Origin: Chryseobacterium sp. S0630
GTDB taxonomy: Bacteria > Bacteroidota > Bacteroidia > Flavobacteriales > Weeksellaceae
Reading direction: 5' to 3'
Assembly: GCF_024158915.1 (NCBI RefSeq)
Contig: NZ_JAMZGF010000013.1
Coordinates: 36,449 to 100,448, forward strand
DNA: 64,000 nucleotides
The position numbers and the translations under genes were made by a program. This document shows, piece after piece, positions 53,838 through 63,773 of the stretch (position 1 is its first letter; each line of letters begins with the position of its first letter). A model generated the notes under the pieces. That model saw only the letters and a list, made by a program, of their open reading frames with translations. It was not told where the DNA came from and made no database searches.

Positions 53838-56837
53838 ATGACAAAAGAAAACAATATTGAAGCCGATCTTATTCAACAACTTCAAGATCAAAAATATAAC
53901 TATCGCCAAGATATTCATAGTCGAGAAAGTTTAGAAAAGAACTTTCGCGACAAATTCGAAATTTTAAATCGGGTGAGGTTAAGTGATAATGAGTTTGAGC
54001 GATTAAAAGAAGAAATTATAACTTCTGATGAATTTGCTGCGGCTAAATTATTAAGAACCCGTAATACTTTCTTTCGAGAAGATGGAACCCCATTGCAATA
54101 CACTTTAGTTAACATTAATGATTGGTGCAAAAATGACTTCGAAGTTATTAGCCAATTGAGAATGAATACTGAAATGAGTAATCATCGTTATGATGTAATC
54201 TTATTATTGAATGGTTTACCACTAGTACAAATCGAGTTAAAGACCTTAGAAATTAGTCCAAGAGTAGCAATGCAGCAAATCATTAATTACAAAAATGATT
54301 TAGGTAATGGCTACAAAAATTCATTGATGTGTTTTGTTCAGTTATTTATTGTAAGTAACAATACTAATACCTATTATTTTGCCAACAATAGAGATCAGCA
54401 TTTTATTTTTAATGCTGAAGAACAATTCTTACCAATTTATCAGTATGCGGATATTAGTAATAACAAAATAACACGCTTAGATCTATTTACAACTAAGTTT
54501 TTATCAAAATGTACTCTTGGCGAATTAATCAGTCGCTATATGGTTTTAGTAGAAACTGAGCAAAAGATTTTAGTAATGCGACCTTACCAGATTTATGCAG
54601 TTGAGGCCATTATTAATTCAATTGAAGAGAATAGAGGAAATGGATATATATGGCATACCACTGGATCTGGTAAGACCTTAACATCATTTAAGGCTTCAAC
54701 CTTACTAAAAAGCAATCCAAACATCGAAAAATGTCTATTCGTTGTTGACCGTAAAGATCTAGATAGACAAACACGAATGGAATTTAACAAATTCCAAGAA
54801 GGAAGTGTAGAAGAAAATACTAACACAGAAAGTTTAGTGCGGCGATTATTGTCATCGGATTATTCGGATAAAGTTATTGTAACAACTATTCAAAAATTGG
54901 GGATAGCTTTAGATCCAAAAAATAAAAATAATTACAACGAACGTTTAGCTTCGCTGAGAGAGAAAAGAATGGTATTTATTTTCGACGAATGCCACCGATC
55001 ACAGTTTGGAGATAATCATAAAGCTATAAAAGAGTTTTTCCCTAAAGCTCAATTATTTGGATTTACTGGTACGCCAATTTTTGATGAAAATGCTGCCTAT
55101 AAAAAAATTAACGGGCAAGAAGCACGCTATCAAACTACAATAGATATTTTCGAAAAACAATTACATGCTTACACCATTACTCATGCAATTGATGACAAAA
55201 ACGTACTTCGTTTTCATATCGACTATTTTAAACCTGATGCAGATCAAGCTAAATTAAATAATAATGATATAGCTCGTAAAGCAATAGCCGAATCCATTTT
55301 AGAAAAGCATTCTACAGCGACAAGTGATCGAAAGTTCAATGCTATTTTTGCAACAGGATCTATTAATAATGCTATCGAGTACTTTGAATTATTCAAATCA
55401 ATTCAAGATAAAAAACACTCTGAAGATTCTGACTATCAAAAACTAAACATTGCTTGTGTCTTTTCACCTCCGGCACAAACTTTGGCTCGAAATGGAGATT
55501 CTAATGCTCAAAAAAATGCAGCTGATATACGTCAGCTACAGGAAGATTTGCAGCAGGAAGCTGAAGATAATAAAATTAATCCTGAGGAGAAAAAAGAGGC
55601 TTTAATCAAAATCATTACTGAATATAACATTCAATATCAAACCAATCATACAATTAATGAGTTTGATTTATACTATCAAGATTTACAGCAACGTATTAAA
55701 GATCAGCAATACAGCAATAGCGATTATCCACAAAAGAATAAAATTGATATTACAATCGTGGTCGATATGCTTTTAACAGGTTTTGACTCAAAATATCTTA
55801 ATACCTTGTATGTAGATAAGAACTTAAAGTATCATGGATTAATTCAGGCCTTTTCTCGTACTAATAGGGTTTTAAATGACACTAAACCATATGGACAAAT
55901 AATGGACTTTAGAAACCAAAAAGATGCTGTTGACATGGCTATTTCAAGATTTGCTGATACCCAAATTGAAAAAGCTCGTGAAATCTGGTTGGTAGATGAA
56001 GCTCAAGAAGTAATAAAAAAGTATGAAAACGCTTTTACAGAGTTAAGTGATTTTATGGCTTCCCAAAATTTGGAATGTAATCCTGAAGAGGTAAGCAATT
56101 TACGTGGAGACGCTGCTCGTATAGAGTTCATTAAAAAATTTAAGGAAGTACAACGTTTTAAAACACATTTGGAACAATATACTGATTTAGATGAAACACA
56201 GCATAATCAAATTGAAAGAATTCTACCTCAAGATAACTTACGAGCCTTTAGAGGAATGTATCTTGAAACAGCACAACAATTAAAACAAGGACATAAACAA
56301 AAAGAAGAACCCGAAAATTCAATTCAACAGTTAGATTTCGAGTTTGTATTATTCTCTTCGTCTTTAATTGATTATGATTATATAATGAGTTTGATTGCTG
56401 AATATACCCAACATGACCCTAAAAAGCAAAAAATGAACAAAGAGAAACTGATACGTTTGCTTAGTTCAAGTGCTAATTTGATGGAAGAGCGGGAAATGAT
56501 GGTAGCTTATATTGAAAGTTTACCTCTGGAAGAAGCATTAGATGAAAAAGCAATTCGTGAGGGCTATATAATTTTTAAAAATCAACAGCAATATAAACAA
56601 TTACTAAATATCGCTACTAAGCATCAGATTGCATTAGAGCTATTACAACCATTCGTGGAAAATATAGTTGATCGTATGGTTTTCGATGGCGAAAAATTAA
56701 ATGACTTGACTGATTCTCTAGATTTAGGCTGGAAAGCACGTGCACAAAAAGAATTAGCTCTTATGGAAGACGTCGTTCCTTATTTAAAACAACTCGCTCA
56801 AGGGCGTGAAATAGCAGGTTTAAGCGCTTATGAATAA
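53838..56837 (+). CDS. hsdR: Type I restriction enzyme, R subunit
   Basis: The 999-aa protein has an N-terminal PD-(D/E)xK nuclease (D119 and E133-x-K135 in RYDVILLLNGLPLVQIELK). An SF2 translocase follows, with motif I HTTGSGKTLTSF (near 273-284), motif II FDECHRSQ (near 381-388), motif III FTGTPIF, and later QAFSRTNRVL. The C-terminal third is helical and binds the methylase core. It is the motor and nuclease that cuts unmodified DNA. It overlaps hsdS by 8 bp, so the subunits are translationally coupled. Confidence 0.95.
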   Translation: MTKENNIEADLIQQLQDQKYNYRQDIHSRESLEKNFRDKFEILNRVRLSDNEFERLKEEIITSDEFAAAKLLRTRNTFFREDGTPLQYTLVNINDWCKNDFEVISQLRMNTEMSNHRYDVILLLNGLPLVQIELKTLEISPRVAMQQIINYKNDLGNGYKNSLMCFVQLFIVSNNTNTYYFANNRDQHFIFNAEEQFLPIYQYADISNNKITRLDLFTTKFLSKCTLGELISRYMVLVETEQKILVMRPYQIYAVEAIINSIEENRGNGYIWHTTGSGKTLTSFKASTLLKSNPNIEKCLFVVDRKDLDRQTRMEFNKFQEGSVEENTNTESLVRRLLSSDYSDKVIVTTIQKLGIALDPKNKNNYNERLASLREKRMVFIFDECHRSQFGDNHKAIKEFFPKAQLFGFTGTPIFDENAAYKKINGQEARYQTTIDIFEKQLHAYTITHAIDDKNVLRFHIDYFKPDADQAKLNNNDIARKAIAESILEKHSTATSDRKFNAIFATGSINNAIEYFELFKSIQDKKHSEDSDYQKLNIACVFSPPAQTLARNGDSNAQKNAADIRQLQEDLQQEAEDNKINPEEKKEALIKIITEYNIQYQTNHTINEFDLYYQDLQQRIKDQQYSNSDYPQKNKIDITIVVDMLLTGFDSKYLNTLYVDKNLKYHGLIQAFSRTNRVLNDTKPYGQIMDFRNQKDAVDMAISRFADTQIEKAREIWLVDEAQEVIKKYENAFTELSDFMASQNLECNPEEVSNLRGDAARIEFIKKFKEVQRFKTHLEQYTDLDETQHNQIERILPQDNLRAFRGMYLETAQQLKQGHKQKEEPENSIQQLDFEFVLFSSSLIDYDYIMSLIAEYTQHDPKKQKMNKEKLIRLLSSSANLMEEREMMVAYIESLPLEEALDEKAIREGYIIFKNQQQYKQLLNIATKHQIALELLQPFVENIVDRMVFDGEKLNDLTDSLDLGWKARAQKELALMEDVVPYLKQLAQGREIAGLSAYE

Positions 56838-58134
56838 TAATAAACTACAACCCAAATTACGTTTTCCTGAGTTTGTTAAAGACGGAGAATGGAGTACAGA
56901 TATTTTAGAAAATTTATCAAATGTTGTAAGAGGAGGTTCACCAAGACCAATCGAAGATTTTTTAACAAATAGAGAGGATGGCTTAAATTGGCTGAAAATT
57001 GGCGATGTAAATTCGGAATCAAAATATATTGTATCTACTACAGAAAAAATTTTGAAACAAGCTGAATCAAAGACTAGAATCGTTAAGCCAGGTGATTTAA
57101 TTCTTTCGAATTCCATGAGTTTTGGCCGTCCATTTATTCTTGATGTGGAATGTGGTATTCACGATGGTTGGATTGCAATTAGTCAAATAAATAAAGAAAA
57201 GACAAATGAAGAGTATTTATACTACTTTATTAGTTCAGATTTTGCTCAAAAATATTTTAACGTTTATGCAGCTGGTGCAGCAGTCAAAAATTTAAATGCT
57301 GAAATCATTAAAAAATTACCAATTTTTTATCCTTCAGACAAAAAAGAACAACAAAAAATAGCCGATTGTTTAAGTTCTTTAGATGAACTAATTAGTTTAC
57401 AAGAAGAAAAAATTTTAGCATTAGAAGAGCATAAAAAAGGCTTAATACAGAATCTTTTTCCTCAACAAGGCGAAACTGTTCCTAAAATACGTTTCAGAGA
57501 ATTTAAAAATGATGGTGATTGGCAGAAGAAAAAGATAATTGATACTGCAGATAAAAAAATTAAATGGAGTTTTACTGGTGGACCATTTGGTTCAAATTTG
57601 AAAGCTTCAGATTATACTTCAGATGGATATAGAATTATTCAACTTCAAAATATTGGCGATGGCGAATTTAATGATACTTCTAAAATTTACACTTCGTTAG
57701 AAAAAGCAGACGAATTAATTAGCTGTAATATTTACAGTGGTGAAATTATCTTCTCAAAAATGGGAGATCCTGTTGGTAGAACATGTATTATTCCAGAAAA
57801 TTTAGAAAGATCTGTTATGGCTTCTGATGGTATTAGATTAGTGGTAGATGAGCACAAGTTTTCAAAATATTTCATATTCTATTTAATTAATTCTCAACCC
57901 ATAAGAGAAAAAATTGAAAAAAAATCAACCGGCTCTACAAGAAAAAGAATTGGGTTAGATGAATTGAAAAATATTGAAATATTAGTTCCGAAAAATATTA
58001 AGGAACAAGAAAAAATTGCTAATTGCCTTTCATCAATTAATGATTCGATTGCAGAAGAGTCCAACAAAATATTACAATTCAAAACACATAAAAAAGGATT
58101 ACTAGATGGCTTATTTCCTAAAATTGAAAGCTAA
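56830..58134 (+). CDS. hsdS: Type I restriction enzyme, S (specificity) subunit
   Basis: The 434-aa protein has two target-recognition domains (residues about 1-170 and 215-385). Each is followed by a conserved helical spacer: QKIADCLSSLDELISLQEEK ... HKKGLIQNLFPQ and EKIANCLSSINDSIAEESNK ... HKKGLLDGLFPK. The two halves therefore read two half-sites of a bipartite recognition sequence. It overlaps hsdR by 8 bp and is followed after 3 bp by the PrrC-like gene. The target sequence cannot be predicted from reading. Confidence 0.94.
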   Translation: MNNNKLQPKLRFPEFVKDGEWSTDILENLSNVVRGGSPRPIEDFLTNREDGLNWLKIGDVNSESKYIVSTTEKILKQAESKTRIVKPGDLILSNSMSFGRPFILDVECGIHDGWIAISQINKEKTNEEYLYYFISSDFAQKYFNVYAAGAAVKNLNAEIIKKLPIFYPSDKKEQQKIADCLSSLDELISLQEEKILALEEHKKGLIQNLFPQQGETVPKIRFREFKNDGDWQKKKIIDTADKKIKWSFTGGPFGSNLKASDYTSDGYRIIQLQNIGDGEFNDTSKIYTSLEKADELISCNIYSGEIIFSKMGDPVGRTCIIPENLERSVMASDGIRLVVDEHKFSKYFIFYLINSQPIREKIEKKSTGSTRKRIGLDELKNIEILVPKNIKEQEKIANCLSSINDSIAEESNKILQFKTHKKGLLDGLFPKIES

Positions 58135-58137
58135 ATT

Positions 58138-59235
58138 ATGAACGATATTGCTAAACAACTTATTGCTAATAAGAAAAACATCAATCTTGTATATGCCTTC
58201 AATGGTACCGGAAAAACAAGATTGTCAGTTGCATTTAAAGATGAATCAAAATCAAAAAATAAAGGAAATCATGCAGGAGTTTATTATAATGCTTACAGTG
58301 AAGACTTATTCATTTGGGATAATGATATACTGAATGGAGAGCTAGATCAAAAAATAGAATTAACTTCGAGTAGCTTAAATGACTATCATTCAGGTATTGA
58401 CGAGATAAAAATTCATGAAAAATTAAAACCTTTTAAGCCACAATTTGATTTTAGGTTTGAATATTTTCCAAATAGACTAGCTGGTATAAAATATATACGA
58501 TTTTATGGAAAGGATGAATTAAGTAATATAAAAGAAGAAGAAGATCCTCTACCGAAACCTAGAAAGATATCTCGTGGAGAACAACAAGCATTTATTTGGT
58601 GTTTTTTTTTAGCACTTTATGATGTTGAAGATTTAACAGGTGAAGGCAAACAAGAAGGGCATTTCTTTATTGATGACCCGGTTTCTAGTTTAGATGACCA
58701 TAATATATTTGTAACAATATCTAGCCTAATGGATATGGTCGACAAGTACTATAAAACTAGAAAGATTATAGTAACAACTCACCATATAGGTTTCTTTTCA
58801 ATTTTTGCTGACTGGTTAACTCGCGGTGAGAAATCTGCCAAATATAAAGATTTTATAGAAATTTTCAAACTAAAAAATAGTAGTGGTGCTGTAGAATTAT
58901 TAGGACCTCGCAGGGAAGTTTTTCTTTACCATTTAGAATTGTTGAGAACTATAAAAGAAGCAATTGATAGTGATTCAATATTAGTTTATCATTTTGCACT
59001 ACTACGACAAATTTTAGAAAATATAGCTTCTTTTTTGGGTGTCCGAAACTTTTCGTTTGTGCTAAAAGAAATTGGTATTAACGATGAAGAGAAAGTGGCT
59101 CAGATTGTAAATATCATGTCGCATAAAACAGTTTTCAGATATGAATTTACAGAGCCGGTACCTGATAATAAGCAGGATATAATACAAATATTTGAGGGTT
59201 TAATGAAGAAGTACAATTTTGTACTACATGTTTAA
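58138..59235 (+). CDS. PrrC/RloC-like ATPase, candidate tRNA anticodon nuclease
   Basis: The 365-aa protein has Walker A FNGTGKTRL (residues 21-29), signature SRGEQQAF (145-152), Walker B HFFIDDPVSSLDD (175-187) and an H-loop TTHHIGFFSIF (213-223). The C-terminal part has R290-QIL-E294 and H329, a spacing (R, E+4, H+39) close to the Arg-x3-Glu ... His triad (+4, +36) of the PrrC anticodon nuclease. PrrC-type genes sit inside type I restriction-modification loci and cut tRNA when a phage disables restriction. Length (396 aa in PrrC) and position between hsdS and hsdM agree. The triad match is by eye only, so a plain RecF/SMC-like ATPase remains possible. Confidence 0.72.
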   Translation: MNDIAKQLIANKKNINLVYAFNGTGKTRLSVAFKDESKSKNKGNHAGVYYNAYSEDLFIWDNDILNGELDQKIELTSSSLNDYHSGIDEIKIHEKLKPFKPQFDFRFEYFPNRLAGIKYIRFYGKDELSNIKEEEDPLPKPRKISRGEQQAFIWCFFLALYDVEDLTGEGKQEGHFFIDDPVSSLDDHNIFVTISSLMDMVDKYYKTRKIIVTTHHIGFFSIFADWLTRGEKSAKYKDFIEIFKLKNSSGAVELLGPRREVFLYHLELLRTIKEAIDSDSILVYHFALLRQILENIASFLGVRNFSFVLKEIGINDEEKVAQIVNIMSHKTVFRYEFTEPVPDNKQDIIQIFEGLMKKYNFVLHV

Positions 59236-59244
59236 AAGAAAATT

Positions 59245-60864
59245 ATGACACAAAAAGAACAACAAGAGTTAGGTAGAACCCTTTGGAATATAGCTGATAA
59301 TTTACGCGGTGCAATGAATGCAGATGATTTTAGAGATTATATGCTTTCATTTTTATTCTTGCGATATTTATCAAGTAACTACGAACAAGCTGCCGCAAAA
59401 GAATTGGGGCGAGACTATCCTCAATTAGATGAGAATGACAACCGAACTTCGCTATCTATATGGTATGAAGAAAATCCAAATGATGTAGATTTTTTCGAGA
59501 AGACTATTCGTAAAAAAGTACATTACGTTATTCAACCTAAATACTTATGGAAAAGTATTTATGAATTAGCTAGGACGCAAAATGAAAAACTTTTAGAAAC
59601 ACTCCATGATGGCTTTAAATACATAGAAAACGAAAGCTTTGAAGGTAATTTTCAAGGTTTATTCTCAGAAATCAACTTAAATTCTGAAAAACTTGGCAAA
59701 AATTATGATGAGCGCAATAAAAAATTATGTATAATAATTACAAAAATAGGTGATGGTATAGCAGATTTTAGTACTAATTCTGATGCATTAGGTGATGCTT
59801 ATGAGTATTTAATTGGCCAATTTGCTGCTGGCTCAGGTAAAAAAGCAGGTGAATTTTATACACCTCAAAAGTTATCTGATATTTTATCTGAAATCGTAAC
59901 ATTAGATAGTCAAGATCCAACCTTAGGACGTAAAAAGAAACTAGAACGAATAATCGATTTTGCATGTGGTTCTGGTTCCTTATTATTAAATGTTAGACAT
60001 AACATTGTTAATGAAGGAGGTACAGTTGGACAAATCTATGGCCAGGAAAAAAACATTACAACTTATAATTTAGCTCGTATGAATATGCTTCTACATGGAG
60101 TAAAAGACACAGAGTTCGAAATTTTCCATGGTGATACATTAAGTAATGATTGGCCGATCTTAAACGAGCGTAATCCAGCCAAGAAAGTAGAATTTGACGC
60201 AATTGTTGCCAATCCACCTTTTAGTTTAAAATGGGAAGTTTCTGAAGCTATGGGAGAGGACTTTCGATTTAAGAATTATGGATTAGCTCCTAAATCGGCA
60301 GCTGATTTTGCATTTTTATTACATGGATTTCATTTCTTGAAGAAAGAAGGTACCATGGCCATCATTTTACCTCATGGTGTCTTATTTCGTGGAGGAGCCG
60401 AAGAGCGTATTCGTACTAAGTTATTAAAAGATAACAATATCGATGCAATTATAGGATTGCCAAATAATTTATTTTATTCTACAGGAATTCCAGTATCTAT
60501 AATTGTTTTAAAAAAATGTAAAAAACATGATGATGTTTTAATTATTAATGCGAGTGAAAATTACACGAAAGGAAAGCGCCAAAATTTATTAGAACAAGAG
60601 CATATTGATAAAATTGTAAAAACCTACCAATATCGTCTGAATGAGGAACGTTATTCACGTCGTGTATCATTAGAAGAAATTGCTAATAATGATTACAACT
60701 TAAATATAACTCGCTACGTCAGCACCGCAATTGCAGTAAAGACAGTAAATCTTGAAGAAGTCAACCAAAAATTAAACGCACCAAACGGAATTAATGCAAA
60801 AATTAGGCACGCAACAGATTTACATAACTCATTCCTACGTCAGTTAGGTTTAAAAGAAATATAA
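59245..60864 (+). CDS. hsdM: Type I restriction-modification DNA methyltransferase, M subunit
   Basis: The 539-aa protein has an N-terminal HsdM helical bundle (TQKEQQELGRTLWNIADNLR). The catalytic domain shows the SAM-binding motif I FACGSGSLLLNV (near 238-249) and motif IV NPPF (near 322). This is the N6-adenine methylase of type I systems. The gene order R-S-X-M with a gene between S and M is unusual and points to integration of the PrrC-like gene into the operon. A strong terminator follows. Confidence 0.95.
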   Translation: MTQKEQQELGRTLWNIADNLRGAMNADDFRDYMLSFLFLRYLSSNYEQAAAKELGRDYPQLDENDNRTSLSIWYEENPNDVDFFEKTIRKKVHYVIQPKYLWKSIYELARTQNEKLLETLHDGFKYIENESFEGNFQGLFSEINLNSEKLGKNYDERNKKLCIIITKIGDGIADFSTNSDALGDAYEYLIGQFAAGSGKKAGEFYTPQKLSDILSEIVTLDSQDPTLGRKKKLERIIDFACGSGSLLLNVRHNIVNEGGTVGQIYGQEKNITTYNLARMNMLLHGVKDTEFEIFHGDTLSNDWPILNERNPAKKVEFDAIVANPPFSLKWEVSEAMGEDFRFKNYGLAPKSAADFAFLLHGFHFLKKEGTMAIILPHGVLFRGGAEERIRTKLLKDNNIDAIIGLPNNLFYSTGIPVSIIVLKKCKKHDDVLIINASENYTKGKRQNLLEQEHIDKIVKTYQYRLNEERYSRRVSLEEIANNDYNLNITRYVSTAIAVKTVNLEEVNQKLNAPNGINAKIRHATDLHNSFLRQLGLKEI

Positions 60865-60867
60865 GAT

Positions 60868-60907
60868 AAAGAGGCAGTTTTAAAAACTTATGAAAACTGC
60901 CTCTTTT
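60868..60907 (+). terminator. Terminator of the hsd operon
   Basis: AAAGAGGCAGTTTT and AAAACTGCCTCTTT form a perfect 14-bp stem with an 11-nt loop, followed by TTACA. It lies 4 bp after the hsdM stop codon. Confidence 0.85.
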
Positions 60908-60970
60908 ACAAAATTTCTTACATTAATTTACGAAAATTGTTTTTATTCAAAAGCTTTTCAATACATATTA

Positions 60971-61471
60971 TTAGAATTGAGATTGACTCTTATCATTAAT
61001 GTAGTGATTAAATAATTCACCTGCTATCTTTTGTAGTCTTATCTCTTTCCAGGGTTTAGGTTTATTCATATCCGAATCAATAAAAATCTGCAGTTTCTCA
61101 GTAATTGAAATATCGTGAAAACTAAATTGTAACTCGTCAACTTCTATATACGCACATTTTTTACTTTTATCAATGTAAAAATCACATTTCAAATCGGTTA
61201 ATTCAACATCTAACATGTAATTTAGTAATGTAGAAACCTTCGGCTTTAACATTCCATAGTATATAAGTGCACCTTTTTCTTTGCTTTTAAATTCCTTTCT
61301 TTTTAGGGCTGCATTAATCAAATTCATAGCAACTAAGATCTTTAGTAAATCACTCTTATTTGTTGGAATTTTATCTAATTTATTTTTTGCACAGATAACA
61401 TTTTCTAATGTTATTTCTGTATTATGATTTTCATCTAGTGATAATTTTATAATATCTTTTAGTTTTAACAT
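60971..61471 (-). CDS. Hypothetical protein, 166 aa
   Basis: The product starts MLKLKDIIKLSLDENHNTEI and is a soluble protein with mixed helical and strand character. No motif I recognise is seen. It runs convergently to the hsd operon and follows the HARE-HTH gene by 38 bp on the same strand, so the two may be co-transcribed. Its position in a defence region is the only clue. Confidence 0.65.
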   Translation of the reverse strand: MLKLKDIIKLSLDENHNTEITLENVICAKNKLDKIPTNKSDLLKILVAMNLINAALKRKEFKSKEKGALIYYGMLKPKVSTLLNYMLDVELTDLKCDFYIDKSKKCAYIEVDELQFSFHDISITEKLQIFIDSDMNKPKPWKEIRLQKIAGELFNHYINDKSQSQF

Positions 61472-61509
61472 TGTATATTCAATTCTAAATTATTTTTTTC
61501 ATCTGCTTA

Positions 61510-62412
61510 TTACTTCAAATTCTCAATCTTCTCAACAACATCATATTCCTTCTTATGAATCTTCTTACTCGTTAAATCAATCTTAACTGTTTCAATAAAG
61601 TCCTTAAAATCATTATTCATAGCAAGTTTATTCATTGTTTCAAAGTCCAAATCCTTTTTGTACTTAGCTGGTAGAATCACGTCTGAAGAATGTGGATCTT
61701 CAAGATCAAGTTCTATCACACCAATACCAAATGAAGCAGCTAACCTAGACAATTCATTCATAAAATCTTCATCTTCTGATATTCTAGCAGCCACCAAATA
61801 AGACTCATTTGCCCAAGAAGAGTTAGAAACACATTGAAAGAAACTTTCTCTTAAGTTAGCAAAACTCAACTCTCTTTTAATCTCAAATGAATACAAAACG
61901 ACTGAATTTACACCAACAGCCCTGCTAAATTCATTGATCTCTTGTTTCCAGTCTTCCATACGATAGTAACACCCTACCATATCAGGATGTACCCATTCTC
62001 CAAACTCCTTCTTACTAGAAATATGATGCCTTATTGTTTTGGTATAACAATTCAAATGATAATAAACGAAGTAGCTTAGGTACTTATGAAGATCCTTTTC
62101 TAAAAAATCAAATTTCTTTTTTTTCAATGGTGGCAGATCTTCTGGAATTGTATTTTCATAATCTTCCAACACCCCTTCCATTGATTTTAAATAAAATCTT
62201 TTAGGTCTTGAATCTGTTTTAGCAAAAACTGATTTCGGATTATCTTTGCTATTCACATAGATCTGAGCTCCTAATGTTGACCATGGAGTCTTTCCCTGTG
62301 AATTTAATTTTTTATTATATCCTTTTTCGACAGCAAGGTTCCAAATTTCAGTGGCTGTCAATGGTTTCTTTTCTTCTTTTAATATGGATTGAGCTAGCTC
62401 TAGAAAGGTCAT
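61510..62412 (-). CDS. HARE-HTH domain protein, HrgA/COG2958-like
   Basis: The 300-aa protein has an N-terminal HARE-HTH domain (residues 1-75: MTFLELAQSILKEEKKPLTA, then WNLAVEKGYNKK and PWSTLGAQIYV). The C-terminal part (about 100-290), with VVLYSFEIKRELSFANLRES, VSNSSWANESYLVAA and GIGVIELD, matches the COG2958/HrgA layout, a restriction-associated nuclease-like domain. HrgA-type genes occur near type I and type II restriction systems. The fold around E-x-K in SFEIKREL suggests a PD-(D/E)xK-like core, by reading only. Its role here is inferred. Confidence 0.75.
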   Translation of the reverse strand: MTFLELAQSILKEEKKPLTATEIWNLAVEKGYNKKLNSQGKTPWSTLGAQIYVNSKDNPKSVFAKTDSRPKRFYLKSMEGVLEDYENTIPEDLPPLKKKKFDFLEKDLHKYLSYFVYYHLNCYTKTIRHHISSKKEFGEWVHPDMVGCYYRMEDWKQEINEFSRAVGVNSVVLYSFEIKRELSFANLRESFFQCVSNSSWANESYLVAARISEDEDFMNELSRLAASFGIGVIELDLEDPHSSDVILPAKYKKDLDFETMNKLAMNNDFKDFIETVKIDLTSKKIHKKEYDVVEKIENLK

Positions 62413-62572
62413 GGTAGTTTGTCTTTATTTCCTAAATTACATAGATCTCACTATGTAACATTATAATTTTATGCTAAAATAAGAAAAGAATAAAAATCAG
62501 TGAGAACTACAACATAAAAAACTTACAACAGGAATTTTAATTTTAAAGCACCGTGAAAAAAATTCTTTACCC

Positions 62573-62602
62573 TTGCAAATACAAATTGTATACGTAACTT
62601 TA
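62573..62602 (+). promoter_or_regulatory. Promoter of the DUF3800 gene
   Basis: TTG at 62573-62575 and TAACTTTA at 62595-62602 are 19 bp apart, the spacing of the Bacteroidota -33/-7 promoter, with the last base A instead of G. The start codon is 32 bp downstream. Confidence 0.55.
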
Positions 62603-62633
62603 CTATCTACATATATAAAAATCACTTAAACTG

Positions 62634-63773
62634 ATGATTCCCGCTAAAATTTTTATTGACGAATTTGGTAATACACACCTTGATCTATCCCAAAAAGGTA
62701 CATTTTCACATTTTATCTACACATCTGTCATCATCAAAGAAACTGACACAGAAAAAGCAAGAAAAATTCTAAAAGAAATATGCTTCAAATATAGATTAGG
62801 TGATGATTTAAAATCAAAGAATATTAAAAGTAAAAACTTTAAAAAGAGAAAAGATATTTTAATAGAATTTCTTGAAAAGTTAGATTTTGTAGTGGACGTA
62901 ATGGTCGTTGATAAGTCTAATTTATCTGGTGATGGACTGAAGATTAAAAAAACATTTTACAAATATTTCCAGTCTTTATTTGTTGAAAAATATAATAATA
63001 TATATGAGAGCTATTCAATTAATGCAGATAAGGTTGGAGAAGAATTTAAAATTGAACTCCAAGATTATGTGAGAAAGAAAAGCATAAGTCGTGATTTATT
63101 TAACCCTGACAGGAATTTTGAGATATTTGATGACAAAGATGAAAAACTGATACAAATTGCTGATTTTATCTCTGGCTGTTTAGGAAAAGTATTTTGCACA
63201 AGCCACTTTGATAAACAATACATTGAACTGTTTAATCTGCTGCATGCAAGAACGTCAATTTCTTACTTCCCTTTTGAGAGCTATATTACGAAAGAAATAG
63301 AGAATAAACCTGAACTTGATAGGCAAATTATGAAAATGAACTATCAGTTGATAGAAAAGTTTTTTGACTCTTCAAAAAGTGAGAAAAGCAAGGAAAAAGC
63401 AAGGCTATTAGAATATCTTAGATTTCAGTCTGAGTTAAACCCTAACCGCTTAGTATCAACAAGAGAATTACTAATCTATCTCAATAATTTCTTTCCAAAC
63501 ATAAAAAATGAAAGAATAAGAACCTTAATAAGAGATCTTAGATATGAAGGATTATTTATTGTAAGTCATTCAGGAAAGCCAGGCTACAAACTTGCTACGA
63601 AATATTCCGATGTTTCTGAGCACTTTAATCACTTTTTAAAATATGTTGTACCTATGCTTCAAAAGGTAAAAATTTTGAATCAGACATTGTCACAAAATTC
63701 TTTCAATGATATTAATCCTATCGAAAAAGATCCTAACATGCAAAAACTTAAGGAATTGGTAGCTGGCATCTAG
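62634..63773 (+). CDS. DUF3800 domain-containing protein with C-terminal winged helix
   Basis: The 379-aa protein starts MIPAKIFIDEFGNTHLDLSQ, the DUF3800 opening with the acidic pair IDEFG. The later conserved LIQIADFISGCLGK is seen near residue 180. DUF3800 has an RNase H-like fold and probable nuclease function. After residue 255 the sequence changes to a likely winged-helix region (RLLEYLRFQSELNPNRLVST, then LLIYLNNFFPNIKNERIRTL), which is not part of the usual DUF3800. It lies divergent from the HARE-HTH gene and may be a partner in the defence region. Confidence 0.75.
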   Translation: MIPAKIFIDEFGNTHLDLSQKGTFSHFIYTSVIIKETDTEKARKILKEICFKYRLGDDLKSKNIKSKNFKKRKDILIEFLEKLDFVVDVMVVDKSNLSGDGLKIKKTFYKYFQSLFVEKYNNIYESYSINADKVGEEFKIELQDYVRKKSISRDLFNPDRNFEIFDDKDEKLIQIADFISGCLGKVFCTSHFDKQYIELFNLLHARTSISYFPFESYITKEIENKPELDRQIMKMNYQLIEKFFDSSKSEKSKEKARLLEYLRFQSELNPNRLVSTRELLIYLNNFFPNIKNERIRTLIRDLRYEGLFIVSHSGKPGYKLATKYSDVSEHFNHFLKYVVPMLQKVKILNQTLSQNSFNDINPIEKDPNMQKLKELVAGI

